The notes below the pieces were generated by a model. That model searched no databases. It saw only the letters and a program-made list of their open reading frames with translations, and was not told where the DNA came from. The position numbers and the translations under genes were made by a program. A stretch of DNA of 15,923 nt from RYN-425 sp035542755. GTDB taxonomy: Bacteria; Patescibacteriota; Saccharimonadia; Saccharimonadales; UBA10212. Shown one piece after another: positions 7,255 through 15,583 of this stretch (positions within the stretch are counted from its first letter, which is position 1; the number at the start of each line of letters is the position of its first letter). Location: positions 1 to 15,923 of the forward strand of contig DATKKU010000027.1 in the NCBI GenBank assembly GCA_035542755.1, in the 5' to 3' direction.

Positions 7255-8509
7255 AGGCACTGCCTCCACTATGACTACCGGGTGAATTAATGGTCGTAAC
7301 TATGTCGGTCGGAGACCAAGTCTTAGAATTATTAGCGGTATTGCCGGGGTCGCCAATTTGCCACTGTCCATCAGTTGTAAGACCCCTAATGACTATAAAG
7401 TGGCCGCCACCAGTGAACGGTTCAGAACCAGTACCGGCAACTATTACTAGATTATTGGCTTGCAATGCGGCGCTAATTGCCGGCACCGTGGCATCAACAG
7501 AAACAGCCGTTAGGCCCCAGTGGCTGGCCAGTTTGGGCGCTATGCTCCAATCACTGCCAACACCCGGGTCGTAAAGATTCTGACTGGTCGCATAGGCGGC
7601 GGTTTGTGCTGGCGTGACCTGCTTATTAGTTAAGGTGCTGATTATCATAGCCATGGCCGTTGGCCCGCAACCGTCGGTACCGATTGTGTTGACGGCCGCA
7701 CAGCCGGCATCGGTCCCGCCGCTGCCATAGGGTTTGTCCTTCCAGGTCGCGTCACACTGGCTGTAGGCCGTAAAACCATCTATATATTGAGTATCCTGAC
7801 CGGGCCCGGAACTGCCGCTGCATTCTCCGCCGCTAGCATCGGCGGAAACGGTGGTGCCACCAGTAGAACTGCCATATAATTTGTAGACCGCTTGAGACCG
7901 TGTTTGACGGTCGGATCCTGTCGTATCACTAGAGCCGGGGGCCTCAAAATTTACATAGATTACATCAGATGCCGAATTGACGGCGTCTGGGCCGCTGCCT
8001 TTTACGGCTTGCAGGTAGCCCAGGGTTTTCGTCTGACCGCCCTGGCTAAGTTCATACCACGCAAAACTAAGCTGGGTAGCTAAGTCATCAATGTTCAGAC
8101 CATTCTTCTTAGCGTAGTTTATGAGGCCATCAGGCCCGTCTATTCTTACACCCGTCCATTGGGCTATGCCCCAAGCCTTACCAGGAATAGGTGCGTCGCT
8201 ATCGCCGCCGCCGTTATCTTTGGTAGGGTCAACAGTTGATTCCCACCAAAAATTGCCAACAATACCGGAGGCTTGTTCCGGGGTCAGTCCCTGCTGCACA
8301 AAATAGTTGTAAGCCATCTGTATCTGATTATTACCGCTCAAGCTGACATCCACGTCTACTGAGCAAGAAGCGCTGCCAGTGTTAAAGTAATATATTCCTT
8401 CCGAGAGCACGTCCTTCTGGGCCTGAGATATGGCGGCCGCCGACGATGGCAGCAGGACTATCAGAGCACCGACCACCAGAGTCAGTTTTTTAAAGCTGAA
8501 GAACTTCAT
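7238..8509 (-). CDS. Secreted two-domain wall hydrolase: phage-tail-lysozyme-like plus C39-type cysteine peptidase
   Basis: This 423-aa protein carries a signal peptide (MKFFSFKKLTLVVGALIVLL, then PSSAAA; cleavage near residue 26). Residues about 62-215 resemble the phage-tail lysozyme family: AYNYFVQQGLTPEQASGIVG, a likely catalytic Glu in FWWES (E90), and WGIAQWTG (113-120). A Gly/Ser-rich linker (214-240) follows. Residues about 241-405 resemble C39-like/papain-fold peptidases: YSQCDATWKDKPYG, catalytic Cys281 in TDGCGPTAMAM, His370 in GGGHFIVIRG, and Asp387 in IGDPGN. A glycan-cleaving plus peptide-cleaving enzyme is typical of muralytic proteins of conjugation systems and of phage tails. 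The start is set by an ATGA overlap with the upstream 1054-aa gene (ATG at 8509, stop at 8508-8506), with AGGG nearby; a longer reading from 8596 would add an unconvincing Cys/Pro-rich N-terminus ahead of the signal peptide. Substrate and target cell are unknown. Confidence 0.82.
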   Translation of the reverse strand: MKFFSFKKLTLVVGALIVLLPSSAAAISQAQKDVLSEGIYYFNTGSASCSVDVDVSLSGNNQIQMAYNYFVQQGLTPEQASGIVGNFWWESTVDPTKDNGGGDSDAPIPGKAWGIAQWTGVRIDGPDGLINYAKKNGLNIDDLATQLSFAWYELSQGGQTKTLGYLQAVKGSGPDAVNSASDVIYVNFEAPGSSDTTGSDRQTRSQAVYKLYGSSTGGTTVSADASGGECSGSSGPGQDTQYIDGFTAYSQCDATWKDKPYGSGGTDAGCAAVNTIGTDGCGPTAMAMIISTLTNKQVTPAQTAAYATSQNLYDPGVGSDWSIAPKLASHWGLTAVSVDATVPAISAALQANNLVIVAGTGSEPFTGGGHFIVIRGLTTDGQWQIGDPGNTANNSKTWSPTDIVTTINSPGSHSGGSAYAIGK

Positions 8510-11500
8510 GGGGCGGCCCTGATATGTTGGTGGGTGCAGGCATCGGAAAAAGTCGTGAATTGGCTGTTGGTCAAAACAGCATATGCTGGGTGGCACTCAA
8601 TTTGCCCAAAAGAGCCTCCGGTTGATGACAGTAGTGCCGCTGCATCGTTTACAAATTTTTCATCGGCCGCCGCCGCTGCGCCGCTGCTTCCGTTTTGAAC
8701 CGAGAAGTCAGCCGCTGAGCCGTAGGAATGACCGGCATAGGGACCGTCGCCCTCGGCGGCGTGGTCGCTGCATATCGCTGATATGCCTAGCTTCCAGCCA
8801 TCGGTTTGTACGAGCCCTAAAATCAACCCCAGCAGATGGGGTGTTATAGCGCTAACCGCACAGTTACCGCCCAGCGGCTTGCCAGCCGCGGTATTTTGGA
8901 TATCCGAGCAGTTAGCCGGCCCAATGCCGCCGGCCGCCGAGCCACAGAATATTTTGCCGCTGGCAATGAACGGCAATAGTTGTTTGGCTAGCTGCTGCGA
9001 TGAGCCGGACGGTAGGCTGCCGGTCGGTGAGGAACTGGTAGCGCCCGAGCCGGCCGACGCGCTTGCCGAGTCGCCAAAACCAATGTCCGTACAAGCTTGG
9101 TTAATATCCGGGTCGCTGTCGTCGCCCTGGTAACAGGCCAGGCTGTTCATAGTTTCGCTGTCCATGATAAAGAATCGTACCTGTAGCCACCGGCTGTCGC
9201 TGCCATCGGCGCAGTTTAGTTTTGCGTAGTCGCTGCTGCCGTAAACCTTGGGCGATGCGCCGTCGCCACTGGTAACACCCCAGGCGGTGCCATCGTTAGC
9301 TATAGTAACGCCAAAGCAGTCTTGGGCCATTTGAACGTAAGTTTTACCGTTTTCCGGGCCACTGCCGGTAAAGGTGTCTTTACTATCCAAGTAACCCTCT
9401 ACATCACCGGCATTTTGGTAGGGGTTTTGGACCTTGGGGTTATCCATTTCGCTTTCGCTGAAGCCGTAGGATGGGAAGCCGTAGTTATAGGCAGTTACTG
9501 TGGCGGCGTGGGCCTTTGGCAATAAACTATCAAATATTGAGCCAAAATTGTGGCCAAAGTTCAGAAACATCATGCCGATTTTTGATAAGTTCTGGCTGGG
9601 GCTGGGGCTGGTATTGTCTATGACTTTAGAAATTACTGAGCGCTGGTCGTAGGGGTCAAACAGTCTATAGGCAATATTATGATTACTAAAGTTTTGCTGG
9701 GCTAAATTGTTATTTAGATTATCAAGCTCTCCGGAGTCAGTTGAGCTTAGGGCCACTCCGCCGCTGGCCAGGGCTTGATCGTTGGCGGCCAACCTGGACC
9801 CGTAGTCCGCGTCACTGCCGTAATCCGCCCCGGCGGCCACTGGATTGACCGCGGTGCCAGACAGCCAGTGAGACACCAGGTCAATAATTGGCCCCTGAGC
9901 AGCCGAAGTCGCGATAGCCGAGCCGACTAGGTTTATAATGTCGCCGATACCCGTAAGATCCATAGCAATACTAAGGCCGGCAGTTACCGCCTGCCCGCCC
10001 GCGCTGCAAACCTTGTTAAGCGATATATGGGTAGTAGAGCTAATGCCGTTTAGAAAATTGGCAAAAGGCGAACCTTTGCCAATACTAGACAAGGTGTCGT
10101 TGACGCCGCCGCTTACGGGATTACCAAGCTGGCTTGCTATACTTGGCGCGTCGGTCCAGCTGGTTACTTTGCCGCTGGAGTCTTTACCATCAAGCAGGGC
10201 TTTATTTTGGCTTAACTCGGCTAGGTCCACGTCTTGTCCGCTCATTACCTGGTAGCCCAGCCCGATTGCTTCCATTGCTTTTCTAATTAGCGGCAATATA
10301 ACCTGCGTTTGTTTTATGTCCACAACATGGTCGTTAACTGTCTTGACCATACAAACCACCGCAACGGCTCCGGCGGCGGCCCCCAGTAATTTGGCACTAA
10401 TAAAGTTTTTAAAACCGTCAAACGGGCCTTTGGAGGCGTCATCGACAGCCTTAACGGTGCCTTTGGCCTGGTCGGTGTTGGCTGTGTCTCTTGCTGCATT
10501 GGCGTCGGCTGTTTGATCTGGCTCGGCAGTATTATCAGTTATTTCCAGTGCTTCGCTGCCCTCCTCCACCTGGCTGTTTCTAGCGTTCCAGCGGTCCTCA
10601 AGAGTGGCCTTTTTATCGTTTAGCAGTCTGGTTAAAGGATGCAAAAAGGACGTGCAAGCCGCCCGTACACACAGTAGCCGCGCTCCATTGGCGGCACTTA
10701 TTTTGCTATAACCGGCTTGTCTTAGCAGCGAATAGTTGAGCTTAAGAGTGTCTTTGTACCCCAAGCCTTCGGCACTTATGGCTAATCTTCCCTCAAGGTC
10801 TACAGAATGGCCGGATATACTTTCACCCTTAACAACGTCCAGCCCGGTATTTTGTTTTACGGCAGCGGCAGCTTCCTCTTCGTCCATGCCGTAGTACGGC
10901 GATTCGGGGCTTACGGTGTCTATGGCGTAGCCATTGAATAGGCCGAACTTGTCGGAATAGACCGACTCAAGCCCACTGGCATTGAGCTTGGCCTCAAATC
11001 TGCTGCCTAGCTTGTTGCCCAAAATGCCCATGCGGGTTTTTTCTATCTGGCCACTCTTTGCATAACGCCAAAAGCGTACTTCCTTGGTAAACCTGTCATC
11101 CTGCTCGTTTTGCAGCGAAGCGAAGTGAAACTGGGTTAAAAGCTCGGCAAGATGGACAAACTCCAGTGGCCCCGAAACCAGGGTAAAAGCAAAAAATAGG
11201 CCGACGACTCCGCCGATAATACCACCGCCAAAAACCTTGCGGCGGTTTTTATAAAACCATCTTCTAGGATTGGCCGCCATGCTGGCCATATCCACGGCGC
11301 CCGGTGTATAACCTTTGCCCAATTGGTCTTCGTGTTCGGCTGGCTCTTGGTCCGGGGCAGCTGTTTCACCGGCCGAGTTTTCTGACTCGGCTAAATCCTT
11401 GGCGTCGGCACCATCCTTGCTGCCATCGGGCTTATACCAACTGCGATTTGGCTCCGAAGTTTCGCCGCCGCCCTCTATTGCACGAAGCTGCGGCTTATCC

Positions 11501-11670
11501 AGCGGGGCGGAGTCCTGATTGCCGGCGCCGCCATCATAAACATTATCACCAGCTTGCTGGGTGACTGGGTCGCTTTGTGTATCGGCGCCGGGGTCCTCTT
11601 CGGTCGCGGTCAGTTTCCGGCGACTCGGCTCGGGCGCGGACTGTCTTTTTGCTCTAATTATTCTGGCCAT
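8506..11670 (-). CDS. Large membrane-anchored protein with C-terminal LAS/M15-like peptidase domain
   Basis: The 1054-aa protein has a hydrophilic, acidic, low-complexity N-terminus (about 1-130), then a basic patch (PRRWFYKNRRK, 135-145) and a transmembrane segment (about 146-166), so most of the chain is probably outside the membrane. Further hydrophobic stretches lie at about 424-442 and 560-600. Unrecognised regions fill 170-860, including an acidic linker (367-410). A Ser/Gly linker (867-891) leads to a C-terminal domain (about 892-1054). That domain holds HxxGxAxD (H981, G984, A986, D988), Glu1024 and HxH (H1047, H1049), the zinc-site pattern of LAS/M15 peptidases such as D,D-carboxypeptidases and endolysins. 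It is cysteine-rich (C909, C921, C937, C967, C1026, C1045), suggesting disulfides. It sits between virB4 and the two-domain hydrolase, with an ATGA overlap to the latter. No Shine-Dalgarno precedes the ATG. A VirB6-like scaffold fused to a wall peptidase is one reading; only the C-terminal motif is direct evidence. Confidence 0.75.
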   Translation of the reverse strand: MARIIRAKRQSAPEPSRRKLTATEEDPGADTQSDPVTQQAGDNVYDGGAGNQDSAPLDKPQLRAIEGGGETSEPNRSWYKPDGSKDGADAKDLAESENSAGETAAPDQEPAEHEDQLGKGYTPGAVDMASMAANPRRWFYKNRRKVFGGGIIGGVVGLFFAFTLVSGPLEFVHLAELLTQFHFASLQNEQDDRFTKEVRFWRYAKSGQIEKTRMGILGNKLGSRFEAKLNASGLESVYSDKFGLFNGYAIDTVSPESPYYGMDEEEAAAAVKQNTGLDVVKGESISGHSVDLEGRLAISAEGLGYKDTLKLNYSLLRQAGYSKISAANGARLLCVRAACTSFLHPLTRLLNDKKATLEDRWNARNSQVEEGSEALEITDNTAEPDQTADANAARDTANTDQAKGTVKAVDDASKGPFDGFKNFISAKLLGAAAGAVAVVCMVKTVNDHVVDIKQTQVILPLIRKAMEAIGLGYQVMSGQDVDLAELSQNKALLDGKDSSGKVTSWTDAPSIASQLGNPVSGGVNDTLSSIGKGSPFANFLNGISSTTHISLNKVCSAGGQAVTAGLSIAMDLTGIGDIINLVGSAIATSAAQGPIIDLVSHWLSGTAVNPVAAGADYGSDADYGSRLAANDQALASGGVALSSTDSGELDNLNNNLAQQNFSNHNIAYRLFDPYDQRSVISKVIDNTSPSPSQNLSKIGMMFLNFGHNFGSIFDSLLPKAHAATVTAYNYGFPSYGFSESEMDNPKVQNPYQNAGDVEGYLDSKDTFTGSGPENGKTYVQMAQDCFGVTIANDGTAWGVTSGDGASPKVYGSSDYAKLNCADGSDSRWLQVRFFIMDSETMNSLACYQGDDSDPDINQACTDIGFGDSASASAGSGATSSSPTGSLPSGSSQQLAKQLLPFIASGKIFCGSAAGGIGPANCSDIQNTAAGKPLGGNCAVSAITPHLLGLILGLVQTDGWKLGISAICSDHAAEGDGPYAGHSYGSAADFSVQNGSSGAAAAADEKFVNDAAALLSSTGGSFGQIECHPAYAVLTNSQFTTFSDACTHQHIRAAP

Positions 11671-11701
11671 AATAGTAATATTTGTTTGTTTTGTGCAGAC
11701 A

Positions 11702-11720
11702 CTAGGCTTTTACCGCCTAG
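11702..11720. repeat. Small hairpin after the virB4 stop
   Basis: CTAGGC and GCCTAG form a 6-bp inverted repeat around a 7-base loop, directly behind the VirB4 stop codon. No T-run follows on the minus strand, so it is not a standard intrinsic terminator. It could slow polymerase or protect mRNA ends, or be chance. Confidence 0.3.
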
Positions 11721-11721
11721 A

Positions 11722-13686
11722 CTAGGCCTCCGCTTCACTCGCTGATGAATTGACGCTGGCTGTCTGTGGGCCGCTCAGCTGGCTGTCGGCTGGGGTTGGG
11801 GCGTAGGGCGTGGCTGAATATTGCGGCAAGACATTGGGGTTGGCCGGCGGTGCGGCTGGCTGAGCAGGTGTGGTGCTGATTAAATCAGCTTCCGTTGGGC
11901 TGGCAATTACCTGAATGTGGACGTGGTTTTGGCCGGCAAAAAACAGGCCCTGACCAACCGGGAACTGGCTAAGGCGAAGCTTTTCCTCACTGGTTAGCTT
12001 AAAGACATCGGCCAGAACATCAACAGCACTGGGCGATTGTTTGAGCAGCATCTGCATACTGGCGTTGGCCACAATTGCCCGGCCCATGCGGCTAGCCATA
12101 AAGTCCTCAACGTCTTGAGTGATGGTGGTGATGCCCAGGTTATATTTCCTAGCTCGTTTAGCAAGGCTAAACAAAAAGTTAGCGCTGTCCTCGTAGCGCA
12201 TCAGCTGCCAGGCTTCGTCAACAATCATCAGGCGGCGTTTTTTATCAACCTTGGTGCGGTTCCAGATGTGATTTAGGACAATATACATGGCTACCGGCCT
12301 CAGCTCGTCCTCCAAATCCCGGATGTTAAAGACCACCATTGAGTTATTAACACTGACATTACTTTGCTGACTGAAGATACCGGCAAAGGTGCCGCTGGTG
12401 TATTTGCGCAGTCGCTGAGCCAGCTGCGGACCGGTGCCACCCATGTGCAGCAGGGTGTCGTACAAATTGTTGATGGTCGGCGGCAGCGAGCCATGGGTCA
12501 GAGGGTCGTTGGTAATGCCAGCTTTGGCGTAAGTTTCAATTAAGGCAGCGTCTAGGTCGGCCTCTTCGGCTGGGCTCAGAGCCGGCATAACGGCTGCCCC
12601 GCCCTGGGCTTGGATTTGAGCAGAGGCACCGCCCATCATCAGCCTCAGTAAGCCGTGCAAAGTAATGAGGTTGGAGCGCAGCGGATTATCAGCCTCTTCG
12701 GCGTCAACTACCTGCGGTAAATCAAACGGATTGATGCGAGTCTCGCTATTTAGGCTGAGGCGGATATAAGCTCCGCCGACGGCGTCGCACATTTTTTGAT
12801 ACTCGTTTTCCGGGTCAATAATAATTATCTCGGTACCAAACATCATGGAGCGCAGGGCCTCCAGTTTGACAGTAAAACTTTTACCAGCACCAGACTTGGC
12901 AAACACCACACTATTGCTGTTTTCCAGAGAAAAACGATCAAAGATTACCAGCCCGGAGTTGTGCATATTGATGCCGTAGAGTATGCCGTTTTCCTGAGTT
13001 AGATCGGCGCTGGTAAATGGAAAACTGGTAGATAGCGCGCCGGTATTCATGTTGCGATAAATCTGCAGCTGGTCAGTAAACTGCGGGATGACGCTGTTTA
13101 GGGCCTGTTCTTGCTGGGCGGTTGCCGGCTTGGAATAGACCAGTTGCTGGCCAAGTAGCGACTCAACTTTGTGGCTGACAAACTCCAGCTCGTCGCTAGA
13201 GGCACCGTAAATAGTAAAGTAAAAGCCAAAACGGAAAAACCGCTCTTCGCCGACCTGCAGCTTGTCGCGCATTTCTTCGGCGTCCTGAACGGCAGCCTCC
13301 TTGCCCGGGTCGCGTACCTTGCCGCGTTCCTGGTCAATCTGGATGCCGGCCTCCAGCTGGCTGACCTTCTTGCGCAAATTATCCAAAACCACCTGGCTTT
13401 GAACTGGTTGAACTACCATAGATAAATCTATAACTTCATCAAGATTGACCATGGACGACAGCCAGCCGGTGTAAAGCTGCCTGGGGTAGCCGTAGACGTA
13501 ATAGGTGCGAGCATAGCGGGTACCCAACTGAAAATAATTGCCCATAAACTGCAAGCTGCTTGGTGCGATAAAGTCACGCAGCGCCGACACGCCTTTAACA
13601 AAGGCGCTATTAACCTCTTGTTGTTGCCGGGCTTGAGCCAAAACCGCCGGGTCTACTTGGGGGCCTTTTTTGCCCATGCCTAACAT
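11722..13686 (-). CDS. virB4: VirB4-family type IV secretion ATPase (ATPase-domain protein)
   Basis: VirB4 proteins are the conserved cytoplasmic ATPases that power type IV secretion and conjugative pilus assembly. In this 654-aa protein the first 240 residues match the region leading into the motor (SFPFTSADLTQENGILYGIN, 221-240). Walker A is AKSGAGKS (263-270), DPENEY (291-296) follows the beta-strand IIIID, Walker B is RLMIVDEAW (485-493), and TITQDVEDF (521-529) is the usual TQD sensor block. A Pro/Ala/Ser-rich disordered tail follows residue 604. The ATG at 13686 has an AGGAG (13694-13698) 7 bases upstream. The classical N-terminal domain is not here but in the preceding gene, 13 bases away, so the function is split over two polypeptides. 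No VirD4 coupling protein or relaxase is visible in this window, so DNA transfer cannot be assumed. Confidence 0.9.
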   Translation of the reverse strand: MLGMGKKGPQVDPAVLAQARQQQEVNSAFVKGVSALRDFIAPSSLQFMGNYFQLGTRYARTYYVYGYPRQLYTGWLSSMVNLDEVIDLSMVVQPVQSQVVLDNLRKKVSQLEAGIQIDQERGKVRDPGKEAAVQDAEEMRDKLQVGEERFFRFGFYFTIYGASSDELEFVSHKVESLLGQQLVYSKPATAQQEQALNSVIPQFTDQLQIYRNMNTGALSTSFPFTSADLTQENGILYGINMHNSGLVIFDRFSLENSNSVVFAKSGAGKSFTVKLEALRSMMFGTEIIIIDPENEYQKMCDAVGGAYIRLSLNSETRINPFDLPQVVDAEEADNPLRSNLITLHGLLRLMMGGASAQIQAQGGAAVMPALSPAEEADLDAALIETYAKAGITNDPLTHGSLPPTINNLYDTLLHMGGTGPQLAQRLRKYTSGTFAGIFSQQSNVSVNNSMVVFNIRDLEDELRPVAMYIVLNHIWNRTKVDKKRRLMIVDEAWQLMRYEDSANFLFSLAKRARKYNLGITTITQDVEDFMASRMGRAIVANASMQMLLKQSPSAVDVLADVFKLTSEEKLRLSQFPVGQGLFFAGQNHVHIQVIASPTEADLISTTPAQPAAPPANPNVLPQYSATPYAPTPADSQLSGPQTASVNSSASEAEA

Positions 13687-13699
13687 CTCAAAACTCCTC

Positions 13700-14506
13700 T
13701 CATGCGGCGACCTCTCTATCCAGGTTGGGTTGAGGTGCGTTACCGTCGCCCCTGGTTATGACTGCCGCCTCCATGCCGTCAAAATTTTTCAGCTGCTGGC
13801 GGGTGGCGGTATCTGGGTTATAGGCGTCGTAATAAAGTTCAATGAGTTCCTGGGTATCAAGCGGCAGACTTTGCACGCCGCATTGCTGCAGACCCTGCAT
13901 GACGGCTTGGACCCGGTTGCGTAGTTCGGTCTTGGCCTTTTCTAAACTGGCTTCGTCTATAGTAATTTGTGGCAACTTATTGGGTTTGAGCAACTCGCCC
14001 ATGCCGCCAAAAAAGCCCTTAGACTGTTTTAAGGCGCTTTTAATATCTTCGTCCGGGTCCGGGTACTGAATCACTACATAAAACTTTTTATCCATAATGT
14101 TGGTTTGCTGAGCAATGTCGGCCAAGAAGATAATGTAGTCTTCCATCAGTAGTCCCAGCAGCATATTGTCCTGCTCGGTGCGAATTTTATCCAGCTTATC
14201 AAGGTAGGGCCGGAGATCCACTTTTTGGCTCCTGATAAAAATCTGCACCGGAAAATAGAGTGAGTTCAAAAAGCCCTGGTAGCTAAATTCTACGGCTTCG
14301 CGCTCCTGCGGGCTCATCAAATCAAAGTTTATTGACTTGCACATTACCACTGCCCGGAAAGTGCCATCACTAAGTATGACGATACCATCACGGATTTCGC
14401 TGATAAGCAAAGCGTTTTGCGTGCTGTTGGGGTTATTTTTGGCCCCAGTCTGAGCCGGAGCAGCCGCTTTTTGCGTTTTTGGGTTAGTTTTGGGAGAATC
14501 GTTCAT
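13700..14506 (-). CDS. TraC-like protein, free-standing VirB4 N-terminal module
   Basis: This 268-aa protein has a Lys/Pro/Ala/Asn-rich, probably disordered start (1-30), then strands NALLISEIRDGIVILSDGTF (31-50) and RAVVMCKSINFDLMSPQERE (51-70), and YQGFLNSLYFPVQIFIRSQK (76-95) with a helical follow-up. This arrangement is found in the N-terminal part of VirB4/TraC ATPases and in stand-alone TraC-like proteins of CPR bacteria. No Walker motif is present, as expected, because the motor is the next gene. It should pair with the ATPase at the inner membrane. I chose the ATG at 14506, with GGAG (14516-14519) 9 bases upstream; a GTG at 14521 with GGAAG ahead would add five residues and is also possible. 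The TGA stop lies 13 bases before the ATPase start. Family assignment is moderate to good. Confidence 0.75.
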   Translation of the reverse strand: MNDSPKTNPKTQKAAAPAQTGAKNNPNSTQNALLISEIRDGIVILSDGTFRAVVMCKSINFDLMSPQEREAVEFSYQGFLNSLYFPVQIFIRSQKVDLRPYLDKLDKIRTEQDNMLLGLLMEDYIIFLADIAQQTNIMDKKFYVVIQYPDPDEDIKSALKQSKGFFGGMGELLKPNKLPQITIDEASLEKAKTELRNRVQAVMQGLQQCGVQSLPLDTQELIELYYDAYNPDTATRQQLKNFDGMEAAVITRGDGNAPQPNLDREVAA

Positions 14507-14647
14507 CCCGTTAGACTCCACTTAACTTCCATGGCTTAGATAACAGCAGAAGCTTACTCGTTACTTCAACGTGCATCTGGTTTTTGGTTATTTTTTGGAG
14601 TTTAACGGGATTCATAATTTTAAGCCCACCCTAAAAGTGGTTTTTGT
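14507..14647. other. Intergenic gap between the PrgI-like and TraC-like genes
   Basis: This is the largest gap (141 bases) inside the secretion block. It contains a 34-codon minus-strand reading frame (14511-14615, starting MNPVKLQKITKNQ), which I do not trust as a gene. A weak 4-bp hairpin (CCAC/GTGG near 14626-14640) is not followed by a T-run in the direction of transcription. I see no good promoter; TTGAAG and TGTTAT spaced by 18 bases are only a poor match. Confidence 0.4.
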
Positions 14648-15583
14648 TTAATGAAGGGCTACTAGCACCTCGTTGCCACTGCTGTGGTTAGCTAATTTAG
14701 CAATTGAGGCCACACTTAAATCATTACCACTTTGGGCTAGCTCCAGTTTAGCAGCTTGAGGGTCGGCTGTCACTCTGTTAGCCTTGCGTGGCGGGCGCAC
14801 TAACATAGCCGATTTTGAACGTTCTTCCAAGCTCTGAGCTTCTCTGATATCGTGAATCTTTTCCTCGTGGCCAGAATGTTTTTGCATAAACTCTTCGTCT
14901 TCGGAGCTCACCCTTCGGCGGGCAATCGCCAGCTTTTTTTGCAATGCTTCTCGGCGCTGTTCCTCGGCTTTGGCCATCAGACTTTGCATGTTTTGAGCGG
15001 CAGCATTGTTGGCAGCATCCAGGATGTCGTCGGCAGGCTGGACACTTACCTCGGGCACTTCCCTTACAACGTTAGAGGCTTCCACTAATCGGTCAGACCC
15101 CTGATCCTGCAGGTAGCCCGGCGAAGCACTCAAGTTAACGCTAACATTTTTGACCGCCCAGCCGCGGCTATCAAGCGTTGTGGCTAAAGCCTGCAAACGG
15201 CTACTGACCTCGCTTTGGCTTAGGTTTTTAGTCAGGTTTTGGACTTGCTTTTTGGGAACAGTGACATTAACCAGGTGGCTAATGCCCGACTGATTCCAAA
15301 CACGCAGGTGCGGCTTTAAAAAGAAGCGGATGTGGGCCAGCAGCCAAACTTCCGTCGGCTGGTCCCGCCCCAGCGGCGAAGCCAGCACCGCAAACAAAAC
15401 CATCGGCAGCAGAATAATAAATACAAACGGCCACTTAGCTGGCCCAAGCGGACTAACAATTAGCTTAAAGTTAATGAAGCCCAAAATTACGGTGATGGCG
15501 GCGTAGACTAGACCCTTTATGCCCAGTGGGCCAATCAGCTTATCTTCGGCTTCAATGTCCTGAATTACTTTATAGACTGCCAT
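14648..15583 (-). CDS. PrgI-family (VirB3-like) type IV secretion membrane protein
   Basis: PrgI-like proteins are small two-TM subunits, equivalent to VirB3, that link VirB4 to the membrane channel in type IV secretion. Here residues 1-105 match that pattern: YKVIQDIEAEDKLIGPLGIK, then a TM segment (about 22-43), WPFVFIILLPMVLFAVLASP (51-70) as a second TM, and the conserved-looking HIRFFLKPHLRVWNQSG (84-100). The remaining 200 residues form an extended cytoplasmic tail that is unusually long for a PrgI subunit, highly charged and partly coiled-coil (about 200-260, rich in E/R/K/A). The ATG overlaps the upstream stop by one base (TAATG), with GGAGG (15593-15597) 9 bases upstream. Its order before TraC-like and VirB4 genes is the known PrgI-TraC-VirB4 arrangement. 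Confidence 0.8.
   Translation of the reverse strand: MAVYKVIQDIEAEDKLIGPLGIKGLVYAAITVILGFINFKLIVSPLGPAKWPFVFIILLPMVLFAVLASPLGRDQPTEVWLLAHIRFFLKPHLRVWNQSGISHLVNVTVPKKQVQNLTKNLSQSEVSSRLQALATTLDSRGWAVKNVSVNLSASPGYLQDQGSDRLVEASNVVREVPEVSVQPADDILDAANNAAAQNMQSLMAKAEEQRREALQKKLAIARRRVSSEDEEFMQKHSGHEEKIHDIREAQSLEERSKSAMLVRPPRKANRVTADPQAAKLELAQSGNDLSVASIAKLANHSSGNEVLVALH

Noticed and set aside
8510..8596. N-terminal extension of the two-domain hydrolase starting at 8596
   Set aside because: The extra 29 residues precede a complete signal peptide, lie within the upstream gene and lack a ribosome-binding site; the ATGA overlap at 8509 is the better start.
13687..13699. Frameshift or sequencing error splitting virB4
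   Set aside because: The two frames have a clean stop, a strong AGGAG at proper spacing and a new start; stand-alone TraC-like proteins are known in CPR bacteria.
14511..14615. 34-codon minus-strand frame between the PrgI-like and TraC-like genes
   Set aside because: Only a poorly placed purine stretch precedes it and the product matches nothing I know; kept as a remark only.
14622..14645. Possible intrinsic terminator (CCAC/GTGG with T-run)
   Set aside because: The stem is only 4 bp and the T-run lies on the plus-strand side, opposite to the direction of transcription here.
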